Assembly: GCF_000423745.1 (NCBI RefSeq)
Contig: NZ_AUIO01000003.1
Location: forward strand, 1-64,000
Direction of reading: 5' to 3'
Source of the DNA: Streptococcus plurextorum DSM 22810
GTDB lineage: Bacteria > Bacillota > Bacilli > Lactobacillales > Streptococcaceae
Length of the DNA stretch: 64,000 nt
The notes under the pieces are model-generated. The model was not told where the DNA came from, did not search any database, and saw nothing but the letters and a program-made list of their open reading frames with translations. The position numbers were made by a program, and so were the translations under genes. The stretch's first letter is position 1, and the number at the start of each line of letters is the position of its first letter. Below, piece after piece: positions 1 to 7,767 of the stretch.

Positions 1-143
1 TAAATCTCAGTATGGCATCTGCCTCCCACCATCTTCGTAAACTAGCCAATCAAAACATCTTGGACACTAGAAGAGAGGGGAAAATTATATATTATTTTAT
101 AAAAGATGAGGAAATCAGAGATTTTTTTAATCAACTAGGATAA
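1..143 (+). CDS. ArsR/SmtB-family regulator, 3' end only
   Basis: Reading frame 3 is open from the window edge to a TAA at 141-143 and encodes the last 46 residues of a protein. The visible part carries a helix-turn-helix recognition region of the ArsR/SmtB winged-helix type, with the pattern ASHHLRKL, then a wing with TRREGKIIYYFI. Family members are usually metal- or metalloid-sensing repressors of about 100-120 residues, so roughly the first half lies outside the window and the metal ligands cannot be judged. It lies upstream of a copper cassette, which fits a metal-resistance neighbourhood, but it is separated from copY by about 460 bases and copY has its own promoter. Family is fairly sure; the ligand is unknown. 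Confidence 0.7.
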   Translation, partial: NLSMASASHHLRKLANQNILDTRREGKIIYYFIKDEEIRDFFNQLG

Positions 144-528
144 CAACTATTTTTACTACTTTCTACTTTTCCATGATTATAGGAAGATTATATATGAAAT
201 TTTTGATGAAAATTACTCACAAGAAATACCTACTCGTATCAAATGTTTAAGAAAAAAGTATAATTTAAAGCAAAGCGACCTACGATTATATCAGCGTTTA
301 CAGACATTCAAGAGAAATCTCTTGGATGTCTTTTTTGGGCTAAAGCAAGGCTATGATTAGCCTTGGCAAATTTGCCTAACAGCTCCAAACCTGTCATCAA
401 ATGAAATCGATGACTTATCAGAATGAGTCGTAGCCTTCATCTCACAGTATAGGTAGATGGCTAATTTCATTTTAAAACTTTCAGTTTTAAGGGACTGACC
501 CCAAAAAGTGAGAATTTAATAAAAAGAC
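144..528. other. Intergenic stretch with no supported gene
   Basis: This stretch lies between the ArsR-type fragment and the copY promoter. The only open frame of note is on the minus strand (357-470, 37 codons) with a weak ribosome binding site and no family I recognise. The sequence near 491-510 (a GGGACTGACCCC core) resembles the ends of some IS3-group insertion sequences, but no inverted partner or transposase was found, so I do not call an element. Confidence 0.4.
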
Positions 529-586
529 TTGACAAATTTCGTTTACAATGGTAAATTTATTTTAAACATATTTGTTTACATTTGTA
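529..586 (+). promoter_or_regulatory. copY promoter with two cop boxes
   Basis: A TTGACA hexamer at 529-534 is followed after 17 bases by TAAATT at 552-557, a good sigma-70-type promoter. A cop box of the form TACAnnTGTA, the known CopY operator, is exact at 577-586. A one-mismatch version lies at 544-553, overlapping the promoter spacer. Two operators around the promoter is the usual arrangement in enterococci and streptococci. By analogy, CopY would repress until copper displaces its zinc. Confidence 0.75.
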
Positions 587-606
587 GACGAACAGGAGGA
601 AGGAGA

Positions 607-1056
607 ATGAGCACAATAGAATTTAATACTTACATCACAGATGCAGAATGGGAAGTCATGCGTGTAGTTTGGGCAAATGATCGAGTAACTAGTAAAAAAG
701 TCATTTCCGTAATGCAAGAAAAAATGGACTGGACACAATCCACTATCAAAACGATCTTAGGTCGATTAGTTGGAAAAGGCGTACTAAATACAGAGCATGA
801 AGGTAGAAAGTTTATTTACACTGCCAATATTGAAGAGACAGAAGCCGTAAGGGATTATGCAGAAGATATTTTTAACCGTATTTGCAATAAGAAAGTCGGA
901 AATGTAATAGGAAGCATCATTGAAAATCATGTCTTAAGCTTCGATGATATAGATCGACTAGAGAAAATATTAGAGATAAAAAAATCTTTCGCAGTAGAAG
1001 AAGTGGCTTGCAATTGTCCAGAAGGACAATGCGAGTGTCATTTACATCATCATTAA
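607..1056 (+). CDS. copY: Copper-responsive repressor CopY
   Basis: Encodes a 149-residue BlaI/MecI/CopY-type repressor. The N-terminal two-thirds is a winged helix (EWEVMRVVW near residue 14, then a recognition region with WTQSTIKTILGRL). The C-terminus carries the CopY signature CxCxxxxCxC, read as CNCPEGQCEC, which binds zinc in the repressing form and copper when derepressed. The ATG at 607 was chosen because an AGGAGG lies just upstream; an in-frame start at 529 would translate the promoter. It is first in a copper cassette with an oxidase and a copper ATPase. The last 138 bases of the gene are duplicated downstream at 2525-2662. A histidine-rich tail follows the cysteines. Confidence 0.93.
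   Translation: MSTIEFNTYITDAEWEVMRVVWANDRVTSKKVISVMQEKMDWTQSTIKTILGRLVGKGVLNTEHEGRKFIYTANIEETEAVRDYAEDIFNRICNKKVGNVIGSIIENHVLSFDDIDRLEKILEIKKSFAVEEVACNCPEGQCECHLHHH
919..1056 (+). repeat. Direct repeat copy 1 (copY 3' end)
   Basis: These 138 bases, the 3' end of copY through its stop codon, recur at 2525-2662 at a constant offset of 1606. I count four mismatches, at offset positions near 925, 966, 1013 and 1024. Similarity continues through the following ribosome binding site. The two copies flank the multicopper oxidase gene in direct orientation. Confidence 0.92.
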
Positions 1057-1073
1057 CATAAGGAGGAATAAAA

Positions 1074-2516
1074 ATGAGTAAGAATAAACATATGTTATTA
1101 GGTATTGGACTTACAGTCGTATTAACTGCAGTTGGATATATTACACTTTTAGAACCAATGATTAGTTATTTTAAAATAAACCAGAGTGCAGTTAATATAG
1201 ATATTCAAACAAGTAAAACAAAAAGTACACTTCCTATACCACCACTATTAGAGGATAAAAATCCAGATCCTAATATTGCGGATTTTACTTTAGAACCTCA
1301 AGAAAGAGAAACTTCATTTTTACCAAATACCAAGACACGAACTATGGGGTACAACGGAAGTTTCTTAGGCCCTGTCATCAGAGTAAGTAAAGGTGAGCAA
1401 GTAAATGTGCACGTAAATAACAAGCTAAAAGAAGCAACTACAGTTCACTGGCATGGACTAGAGGTAGAAGGAGAAAAGGATGGGGGCCCTCATCAAGGAA
1501 TTGAACCAGGAACAACTTGGGAGCCTAGTTTTACAGTAAATCAACAGGATGCAACATTGTGGTATCATCCGCACTTTGGAGGAAATACTGCTACCCAAGT
1601 TTATAAAGGTTTAGCAGGACTATTCTATGTGGATGATGAAGTATCAAAAAGCTTAAATATTCCTAAGGAATATGGAGTAAATGATATACCTTTAGTAATT
1701 CAAGATAGAAGCTTTGGCAAGGACGGCAGTTTTATTTATAATACAAATATGATGGATGGAGCAACAGGGGATACTATCATAGTTAACGGAGCTATTAAAC
1801 CTAATTTAGAGGTTAATAGAGTCAAGATGAGATTTAGAATAGTTAATGGTGCTAATGCAAGTAACTTTAATTTGAAGTTAGATAATAGAGATGGATTCTA
1901 TCAAATAGCATCTGATGGTGGATTTTTAGAAAAACCGGTTAGCCAGAGAAATATTATGTTATCACCTGGGGAAAGAGCAGAGATAATAGTGGACTTTTCA
2001 AAGTATGAAAAGGGAACGCAGCTATCACTTATGAGTAATAAGGAAGCCATTATGACCTTTAATGTTAAAGGCGATGGGAAAGATGATACTGAAGTACCTA
2101 GCACTTTAACGAATATAGAAAGAATGTCAGAAGCACAAGCTACTAAGATAAGAAGCTTTGAGCTTCAAGGTATGGGTCAAATGGTATCAATAAACGGTAT
2201 AAAGTTTGATATGAATAGAATTGATGAAACAGTGAAGCTTGGAGATACAGAGATTTGGGAAATTACAAACCCAGGATCTATGATGCATGAAATGGGGCAC
2301 CCATTCCATATTCATGGCACACAGGTTCAAATTCTATCAAGAAACGGTAATGCGCCTTCTCCAGAGGAGAGCGGATGGAAAGATACTGTATATATTGAGC
2401 CTAACGAAAAAGTAAGACTTATAGTTAAGTTTAATAAGAAGGGTACTTATATGTACCACTGTCACATTCTTGAACATGAAGAAGCAGGTATGATGGGACA
2501 AATTAAAGTAGAATAA
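1074..2516 (+). CDS. Multicopper oxidase, membrane-anchored or secreted
   Basis: Encodes a 480-residue multicopper oxidase of the CueO/CotA/laccase type. All four copper-binding motifs are present: HWHG near residue 125, WYHPH near 164, GHPFHIHG near 406 and YHCHILEHE near 462. The last contains the His-Cys-His of the type 1 site. The N-terminus has a hydrophobic segment (about residues 7-25), so the enzyme likely acts outside the membrane, tethered or exported. In copper-resistance cassettes such enzymes oxidise toxic Cu(I) to Cu(II). It starts 17 bases after copY with AGGAGG, so it should be co-transcribed under CopY control. The gene sits between two copies of the copY 3' end, a sign that it was added to a copY-copB unit by recombination. 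Confidence 0.92.
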   Translation: MSKNKHMLLGIGLTVVLTAVGYITLLEPMISYFKINQSAVNIDIQTSKTKSTLPIPPLLEDKNPDPNIADFTLEPQERETSFLPNTKTRTMGYNGSFLGPVIRVSKGEQVNVHVNNKLKEATTVHWHGLEVEGEKDGGPHQGIEPGTTWEPSFTVNQQDATLWYHPHFGGNTATQVYKGLAGLFYVDDEVSKSLNIPKEYGVNDIPLVIQDRSFGKDGSFIYNTNMMDGATGDTIIVNGAIKPNLEVNRVKMRFRIVNGANASNFNLKLDNRDGFYQIASDGGFLEKPVSQRNIMLSPGERAEIIVDFSKYEKGTQLSLMSNKEAIMTFNVKGDGKDDTEVPSTLTNIERMSEAQATKIRSFELQGMGQMVSINGIKFDMNRIDETVKLGDTEIWEITNPGSMMHEMGHPFHIHGTQVQILSRNGNAPSPEESGWKDTVYIEPNEKVRLIVKFNKKGTYMYHCHILEHEEAGMMGQIKVE

Positions 2517-2524
2517 TAAATAAT

Positions 2525-2662
2525 ATTGAAGATCATGTCTTAAGCTTCGATGATATAGATCGACTAGAAAAAATATTAGAGATAAAAAAATCTTTCGCAG
2601 TAGAAGAAGTGGATTGCAATTGTCCAGAAAGACAATGCGAGTGTCATTTACATCATCATTAA
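2525..2662 (+). pseudogene. Duplicated 3' fragment of copY
   Basis: A remnant encoding the last 45 residues of CopY, including the cysteine motif and histidine tail, with no start and no DNA-binding domain. It is about 97% identical to 919-1056. It sits between the oxidase stop and the ribosome binding site of the copper ATPase gene. This is what remains if the ATPase once followed copY directly and an oxidase segment, together with a second copY end, was inserted by recombination. Confidence 0.9.
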
Positions 2663-2681
2663 GAATAAGGAGGAATTTAAA

Positions 2682-4808
2682 ATGAACAATAATAACAAAC
2701 ATTTATCCCACTGTCACCATAATCATGGCGACATGGATCATTCAAAACATGAGTACGTAAGCACGGAAGAACATGGAGACCATAAGAATCAACATCAAGA
2801 ACATCATGCTGAGCATGATCACAGCGGGCACAGTGGGCATGACCACAGTGGGCACGGAGGGCATGAACACCATCATCACGGTAACTTTAAGGAACTTTTC
2901 TTAAAATCATTGCCACTAGGAATCATTATTATGCTCTTATCTCCTATGTATGGATTTGAACTACCATTCCAGTTTACTTTTCCATATTCTGATATTGTAG
3001 TAGCTATTTTATCTACTATATTAATTATTTATGGTGGACGTCCATTCTATCAAGGCGCAGTTGATGAATTTAAACAAAAAGAACCTGGAATGATGGCTCT
3101 AGTTTCTTTAGGTATAAGTGTTTCATATTTATACAGTATTTATGCTGTTATCATTACCTACGTAACGGGTGGACACGTGATGGACTTTTTCTTTGAATTT
3201 GCTTCATTATTATTAATCATGTTATTAGGTCACTGGATTGAGATGAAAGCTATTGGAGAAGCAGGAGACGCACAAGCAGCATTGGCTAAGTTGGTACCAA
3301 AAGATGCTCACGTTGTGTTAGAAGATGATTCAATTGAAATACGTCCAGTTGCTGACTTACAGGTAGGAGATTTAATTCGTGTTCAAGCCGGAGAAAATGT
3401 GCCAGCAGACGGAACTATCGAGCGTGGCGAATCACGTGTGAATGAAGCTCTTTTGACTGGAGAATCAAAAGCAGTTAAAAAAGGTCCTGGCGATGAAGTA
3501 ATCGGAGGCTCAACAAATGGAGAAGGGGTTCTTTATATTAAAGTGAATGAGACAGGTGATCAATCCTTCATCTCTCAAGTTCAGAATTTAATCAGCCAAG
3601 CTCAAAGTCAGCCTTCCAGGGCAGAAAATATTGCTCAAAAGGTTGCAGGGTGGCTCTTCTATATTGCGGTCATTGTCGCACTAATAGCTTTTGTAGTGTG
3701 GATGGTTATTGGAGATATCCCAACGGCAGTTATCTTTACTATCACGACATTAGTTATAGCTTGTCCACACGCATTAGGTCTGGCTATTCCATTGGTCACC
3801 GCCCGTAGCACAAGCTTAGGAGCCAGTCGTGGGTTACTAGTGAAAGACCGCCAAGCCTTAGAAATAGCTCCAGATGCAGATGTGATGATTTTAGATAAAA
3901 CAGGTACTTTAACAACTGGTGAGTTTAAAGTATTAGACGTTAAACTTTTTAATAACAAATATAATAAAGAGGAAATCATTGCCTTACTGGCAGGTATTGA
4001 AGGAGGCTCTAGCCACCCGATTGCTCAATCAATTATAAGTTTCGCTAAGCAGCAAGATATACGTCCAGCATCTTTTGATTCAATTGATATGATTTCCGGT
4101 ACTGGAGTAGAGGGTAAAGCAGGTGGGCACCGTTACCAATTAATCAGTCAAAAAGCCTATGGACGTAATCTTGATATGGATATTCCAAAAGGAGCAACTC
4201 TTAGTGTCTTAGTAGAAAACGATGACGCCATTGGCGCTGTAGCTTTAGGGGACGAATTAAAACCAACGAGTAAAGAGTTAATTAAAGCTCTTATAAAGAA
4301 CAATATTCAACCAATTATGGCAACAGGTGATAATGAAGAAGCGGCTCAAAGTGCGGCAGAAGATTTAGGTATTGAATATAGATCAAATCAATCTCCACAA
4401 GACAAATATGAGTTAGTTAAAACACTTAAAGATGAAGGAAAGAAAGTTATCATGGTAGGTGATGGTGTAAATGATGCTCCTTCTCTTGCCTTAGCAGATG
4501 TTGGTATAGCTATAGGTGCTGGAACTCAAGTGGCGTTGGATTCAGCTGATGTCATATTGACTCAATCTGATCCAGGAGATATTGAATCATTTATTGAATT
4601 AGCACACAAAACAACTCGTAAAATGAAACAAAATCTCTTTTGGGGAGCCGGTTATAACTTTATAGCTATCCCTCTAGCTGCAGGAATTTTGGCTCCTATT
4701 GGCATCACATTTAGCCCTGCATTAGGAGCAATTCTAATGTCTGTGTCAACAGTCATCGTCGCCATTAATGCTATTTTATTAAATTTAGATCCCAAAAATA
4801 ACGGTTAA
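2682..4808 (+). CDS. copB: CopB-type copper-exporting P1B ATPase
   Basis: Encodes a 708-residue heavy-metal P-type ATPase that pumps copper (or silver) out of the cytoplasm. The transmembrane metal motif is CPH (residues 361-363) rather than CPC, which places it with Enterococcus hirae CopB. The phosphorylation site DKTGTLTTG is at about 405, the actuator motif TGES near 259 and the hinge GDGVNDAP near 590. In place of a ferredoxin-like metal domain, the first 66 residues contain more than 20 histidines, as is usual for CopB. An AGGAGG precedes the ATG. It is the last gene of the copper cassette and is followed by a strong terminator. Many annotations would name it copA; the motif favours copB. 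Confidence 0.92.
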   Translation: MNNNNKHLSHCHHNHGDMDHSKHEYVSTEEHGDHKNQHQEHHAEHDHSGHSGHDHSGHGGHEHHHHGNFKELFLKSLPLGIIIMLLSPMYGFELPFQFTFPYSDIVVAILSTILIIYGGRPFYQGAVDEFKQKEPGMMALVSLGISVSYLYSIYAVIITYVTGGHVMDFFFEFASLLLIMLLGHWIEMKAIGEAGDAQAALAKLVPKDAHVVLEDDSIEIRPVADLQVGDLIRVQAGENVPADGTIERGESRVNEALLTGESKAVKKGPGDEVIGGSTNGEGVLYIKVNETGDQSFISQVQNLISQAQSQPSRAENIAQKVAGWLFYIAVIVALIAFVVWMVIGDIPTAVIFTITTLVIACPHALGLAIPLVTARSTSLGASRGLLVKDRQALEIAPDADVMILDKTGTLTTGEFKVLDVKLFNNKYNKEEIIALLAGIEGGSSHPIAQSIISFAKQQDIRPASFDSIDMISGTGVEGKAGGHRYQLISQKAYGRNLDMDIPKGATLSVLVENDDAIGAVALGDELKPTSKELIKALIKNNIQPIMATGDNEEAAQSAAEDLGIEYRSNQSPQDKYELVKTLKDEGKKVIMVGDGVNDAPSLALADVGIAIGAGTQVALDSADVILTQSDPGDIESFIELAHKTTRKMKQNLFWGAGYNFIAIPLAAGILAPIGITFSPALGAILMSVSTVIVAINAILLNLDPKNNG

Positions 4809-4892
4809 CAGATCGAATGATTGAAACTCATTAAAGTATCAAGATACAATAGTTTTACAGGAGAAAAAGAGATGTAAGTACTGGCTCTTTGT

Positions 4893-4943
4893 AAAATCGT
4901 GTTGGTAGAAGTAGACGATTTTTCTACCAACACGATTTTTAAT
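4893..4943 (+). terminator. Terminator of the copper cassette
   Basis: An 18-base arm at 4893-4910 is complementary to 4922-4939 across an 11-base loop, and the stem runs into a T tract. It is very strong. It lies 85 bases after the ATPase stop and closes the cop operon. Confidence 0.88.
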
Positions 4944-5030
4944 TTATTATAGAACTGATTATTTTTAGGATATAAGTACCTGAAGCATAGAGATGAGTAT
5001 GGCTATAGTCAAAATAAAGCAGTAACAGCC

Positions 5031-5465
5031 TTGAAATATATAAATCTATCATTCAAAGAATTGATTTATGAACAATACGATTACTATGTTAAAAAAAATA
5101 AGAAAGATCCTTTGGATCGGGCTATCGATTATATGCTGAAATTTCAGAGAACTGATGCAAATTTTGAGATTCCCAAGCTTCTTGCTGTTGTTGATTCTAT
5201 TCAAAAATATGTTTTTAGCCAATCAAAAATGAAGTGCGGGGACTATAGCGTGTTTGCTTCTTTATTAGAAAATGAACAAGTTGATGAAAGATTACAATTC
5301 TTAATTGATTATGGGGTACCTTGTTCAGCAGTCAAGAAAGTAAAATTACCAGAGGAGTTAACTGGTTATCCTAATATTATCCAATATCTAAAGGATAATA
5401 TTTCGCAAATAAGTTCAAAGCTAATTCCTTATGAAATGAAGTTGATGAATGAGGCAATTTTTTAA
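5031..5465 (+). CDS. Hypothetical protein, probably 5'-truncated
   Basis: The frame is open from 4959 to the stop at 5463-5465. The first usable start is a TTG at 5031 with no convincing ribosome binding site, giving 144 residues. I do not recognise a conserved domain. The protein is soluble, lysine-rich and largely helical in appearance. It starts directly behind the cop terminator and the frame continues upstream without a good initiation site. This looks like the C-terminal remnant of a larger protein, possibly a helicase-like protein of a mobile element, but that is only a guess. Base composition is AT-rich like the surrounding accessory DNA. Confidence 0.4.
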   Translation: MKYINLSFKELIYEQYDYYVKKNKKDPLDRAIDYMLKFQRTDANFEIPKLLAVVDSIQKYVFSQSKMKCGDYSVFASLLENEQVDERLQFLIDYGVPCSAVKKVKLPEELTGYPNIIQYLKDNISQISSKLIPYEMKLMNEAIF

Positions 5466-5487
5466 GTGGATAATAATTTTTAAAATG

Positions 5488-5516
5488 TTGACAAGAGTTG
5501 TGTTTAATCGTACTGT
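5488..5516 (+). promoter_or_regulatory. Promoter candidate
   Basis: TTGACA at 5488-5493 is followed after 17 bases by TACTGT at 5511-5516. The next 40 bases contain a GTACT...AGTAC inverted repeat that could be an operator. A terminator follows at 5557-5590, so this promoter could make a short RNA of about 70 nt or feed the recombinase region by read-through. Confidence 0.4.
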
Positions 5517-5556
5517 ATATATACTTCTAGTACACATCTAACAATGTTTTAAAACT

Positions 5557-5590
5557 AAAATCTTCTTACCTTCTGTAAGAAGATTTTTGC
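5557..5590. terminator. Intrinsic terminator
   Basis: A 13-bp stem (5557-5569 with 5575-5587) with a 5-base loop runs into a T tract. The arms begin and end in A and T runs, so it could work in both directions. Confidence 0.75.
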
Positions 5591-5682
5591 ATGGAATTAA
5601 AACTAATATCAAATTCATTAACGGTTTTTTTATAATTTCCAAAAAATGGCAGAATATAGTTGAGTTATAGAAGGAGTTTATC

Positions 5683-5787
5683 ATGAACTTACATGATTTA
5701 CATTTCTACAAGCAACTACTTCTGCCTTTTGTAATGAGGAATCAGAGTCAAATAATTTCACTTGGAGGTCATCTATGGATGAACTAG
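5683..5787 (+). CDS. Small ORF upstream of the serine recombinase
   Basis: A 34-residue open frame beginning with ATG behind AGAAGGAG, a good ribosome binding site with proper spacing. No family is recognised. Its end overlaps the next small ORF by 13 bases in another frame, an arrangement suggesting translational coupling or a small-peptide pair. It could equally be a remnant. Tiny genes in front of large serine recombinases are common at the ends of integrative elements. Confidence 0.4.
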   Translation: MNLHDLHFYKQLLLPFVMRNQSQIISLGGHLWMN

Positions 5788-5882
5788 TGAGATTTTTGGA
5801 AGAAATGCTTCTGAAATATGGAGACAACATTGATTGCTCAAATTTACCAATCAAGGAAGAAAACCTGTATACTGATGAGTAG
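5775..5882 (+). CDS. Small acidic ORF upstream of the serine recombinase
   Basis: A 35-residue open frame (MDELVRFLEEML at its start) behind TTGGAGG. It is acidic with a likely amphipathic N-terminal helix. A terminator hairpin follows 29 bases later. I do not recognise it. It may encode a small regulator of excision or be noise; the good ribosome binding site is the main support. Confidence 0.4.
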   Translation: MDELVRFLEEMLLKYGDNIDCSNLPIKEENLYTDE

Positions 5883-5910
5883 TTGCTTGTATTCTTTTCT
5901 AAAAAGAGTT

Positions 5911-5942
5911 AAAATACCCTTAAGATTATAAGGGTATTTTTT
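5911..5942 (+). terminator. Terminator before the recombinase gene
   Basis: AAAATACCCTTA at 5911-5922 is complementary to TAAGGGTATTTT at 5929-5940, followed by more T. It separates the two small ORFs from the recombinase, whose ribosome binding site follows 16 bases later, so it may act as an attenuator. Confidence 0.8.
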
Positions 5943-5968
5943 GGTCAAACTTTTCAAGGAGAAATTAA

Positions 5969-7642
5969 ATGAAGCGAAAGAAAGCCTATATCTATACAAG
6001 GGTATCTACGACTATGCAGGTTGAAGGATTTTCATTAGATGCTCAAGAAGCAAAAATTCAGCAATATGCCAATGCTTTTGATATTGAGATTGTGAAAACC
6101 TATCAAGACGCTGGGAAATCTGGTAAAACCATGCTAGGACGAACGGAATTTATGAACATGATATCAGACATCGAAGCAGAGAAAGATAAGGTGGACTATG
6201 TACTTGTATTCAAATTATCACGTTTTGGTCGGAATGCTGCGGATACTTTAAAATCTCTAGCTATTATGGAATCTCATGGTGTAAATCTGATTTGCGTTGA
6301 TGATGGACTGGATAGTTCAAAGGATTCAGGAAAGTTAGTTATTACGATCTTGTCGGCAGTTGCTGAAATGGAAAGAGAGAATATTATTTCTCAAGCTATG
6401 GAAGGTCGTAGACAAAAAGCGAGAGCTGGTCAATGGAATGGTGGATTTGCGCCTGTAGGATATTCCCTTGTTAATGGTCAATTACAAGTAAATCATGAAG
6501 AAGCTGAATCCGTAAAGATGATTTTTGATTTATTTGCCAACAGTGATATGGGCACTATAGCTATTGCCAAGCATTTAGCCAACCTAGATATAAAGAAACC
6601 AATTCGACACAATAGTACGCTTCCATATTTTTCATCAAGTGGCATTGCAAGAATCTTAGACAATCCAGTTTACAATGGAAAAATTGCTTTTGGACGGCGT
6701 GAAAGCACTCGAGATAAAATTTCTGGTGAAACGAAAGTCACGCAGTCTGAAAATTATATTCTAACAGACGGAATCCATGAAGCAATTATTGACGATGAGA
6801 CTTGGAAAAAAGTGAGGAAAAAACGAGAAGCTAATGCCCATAAGTATAAACGTGAGAATCCAAACAAGGGCGATTCTATCTATATACTTTCAGGGTTGAT
6901 AAAATGTCCATTATGCAATGCTGGGCTTTATGGAAATAAAAGTATCAAGCGAAATAAAAATAAGAAAGATGAATACTATAAAAACTATTACTACTATGCT
7001 TGTAAACATAGAAAACATGTAGATGGTCATAAGTGCACATTTAATAAACAGCTTAAAACAGGAAATTTAGACCATGAAGTATTATCAATCATTAGTAAGT
7101 TAGTTTCAAGACCTGATTTTGCACGAAAACTGCAAGAGAAAATAAATATTCAGGTTGATACAAGTAGGATAGACAGTGAAATTGAACAATATAAAAGTCT
7201 CTTTCGCCAATTAAGTGCAACTAAAATGAATTTAATCCAACAGATTGACTCCTTAAATTTTGAAGATCCTCATTTTCAGCAAAAGTCAATTGATTTAGAT
7301 ATGAGATTAAATACTATTTATGATAAATTATCAGATGTAGAAATGCTAATTGAGACAAGTGAATCTAAACGAGAGGTAATCCTAAAAGATAAAATGACCG
7401 CTGATAATATTTATAAAATATTAGTTAACTTTGCATCATTTATGGACGTCATGGAAGATATCGACAAGAAGCGATTGTGTCAGATGTTGATTGAAAAAGT
7501 CGAAATTTATGATGACAAAAATAAAGCAGGACGTTGGGTAAAAGCCATTCATTTCAAGCTTCCAATCATTGAGGAAGACTTAGAAATTAGTTTGGACAAT
7601 AGTACACCGGTTGAGGCGGTGGTGAAGCTTATTCGCAAGTAA
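5969..7642 (+). CDS. Large serine recombinase (site-specific integrase)
   Basis: Encodes a 557-residue large serine recombinase of the TndX/TnpX/phage-integrase group. The N-terminal resolvase domain starts with YTRVSTTMQ, placing the catalytic serine at residue 13. The second block FKLSRFGRN is near residue 85, and the conserved AEMERENI segment near 130. A recombinase domain follows (about 155-270). A zinc-ribbon region comes next, with CPLC near 305 and paired Cys near 340, and then a long coiled coil (about 380-470) as in this class. These enzymes integrate and excise mobile elements at short att sites without host factors. Such genes normally sit at one end of their element, so the att junction should lie just beyond 7642. 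AAGGAG precedes the ATG. The copper cassette to the left may be its cargo. Confidence 0.93.
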   Translation: MKRKKAYIYTRVSTTMQVEGFSLDAQEAKIQQYANAFDIEIVKTYQDAGKSGKTMLGRTEFMNMISDIEAEKDKVDYVLVFKLSRFGRNAADTLKSLAIMESHGVNLICVDDGLDSSKDSGKLVITILSAVAEMERENIISQAMEGRRQKARAGQWNGGFAPVGYSLVNGQLQVNHEEAESVKMIFDLFANSDMGTIAIAKHLANLDIKKPIRHNSTLPYFSSSGIARILDNPVYNGKIAFGRRESTRDKISGETKVTQSENYILTDGIHEAIIDDETWKKVRKKREANAHKYKRENPNKGDSIYILSGLIKCPLCNAGLYGNKSIKRNKNKKDEYYKNYYYYACKHRKHVDGHKCTFNKQLKTGNLDHEVLSIISKLVSRPDFARKLQEKINIQVDTSRIDSEIEQYKSLFRQLSATKMNLIQQIDSLNFEDPHFQQKSIDLDMRLNTIYDKLSDVEMLIETSESKREVILKDKMTADNIYKILVNFASFMDVMEDIDKKRLCQMLIEKVEIYDDKNKAGRWVKAIHFKLPIIEEDLEISLDNSTPVEAVVKLIRK

Positions 7643-7732
7643 CTTCTCTTTCCCTTATTCAGAAAACATATCCAGTTAGAAAATCAAGGGGATCATTGTT
7701 AAGGACTTTTTTAAAAAGTGAACATTTTTGAC

Positions 7733-7761
7733 TTGCGTCAGCATAACATTCGTGATAGAAT
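7733..7761 (+). promoter_or_regulatory. Promoter of the structured leader RNA
   Basis: TTGCGT at 7733-7738, a 17-base spacer and TAGAAT at 7756-7761 preceded by TG (extended -10). It is the only good promoter I find between the recombinase and the polyamine operon and would start transcription near 7768. Confidence 0.55.
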
Positions 7762-7767
7762 GAATGA

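Noticed and set aside
491..520. IS3-like terminal sequence in front of the copY promoter
   Set aside because: Only one end-like motif is present, with no matching inverted end, transposase frame or target duplication.
529..606. Longer copY start at 529
   Set aside because: It would translate the promoter and both cop boxes; the ATG at 607 has an excellent ribosome binding site and gives the normal CopY length.
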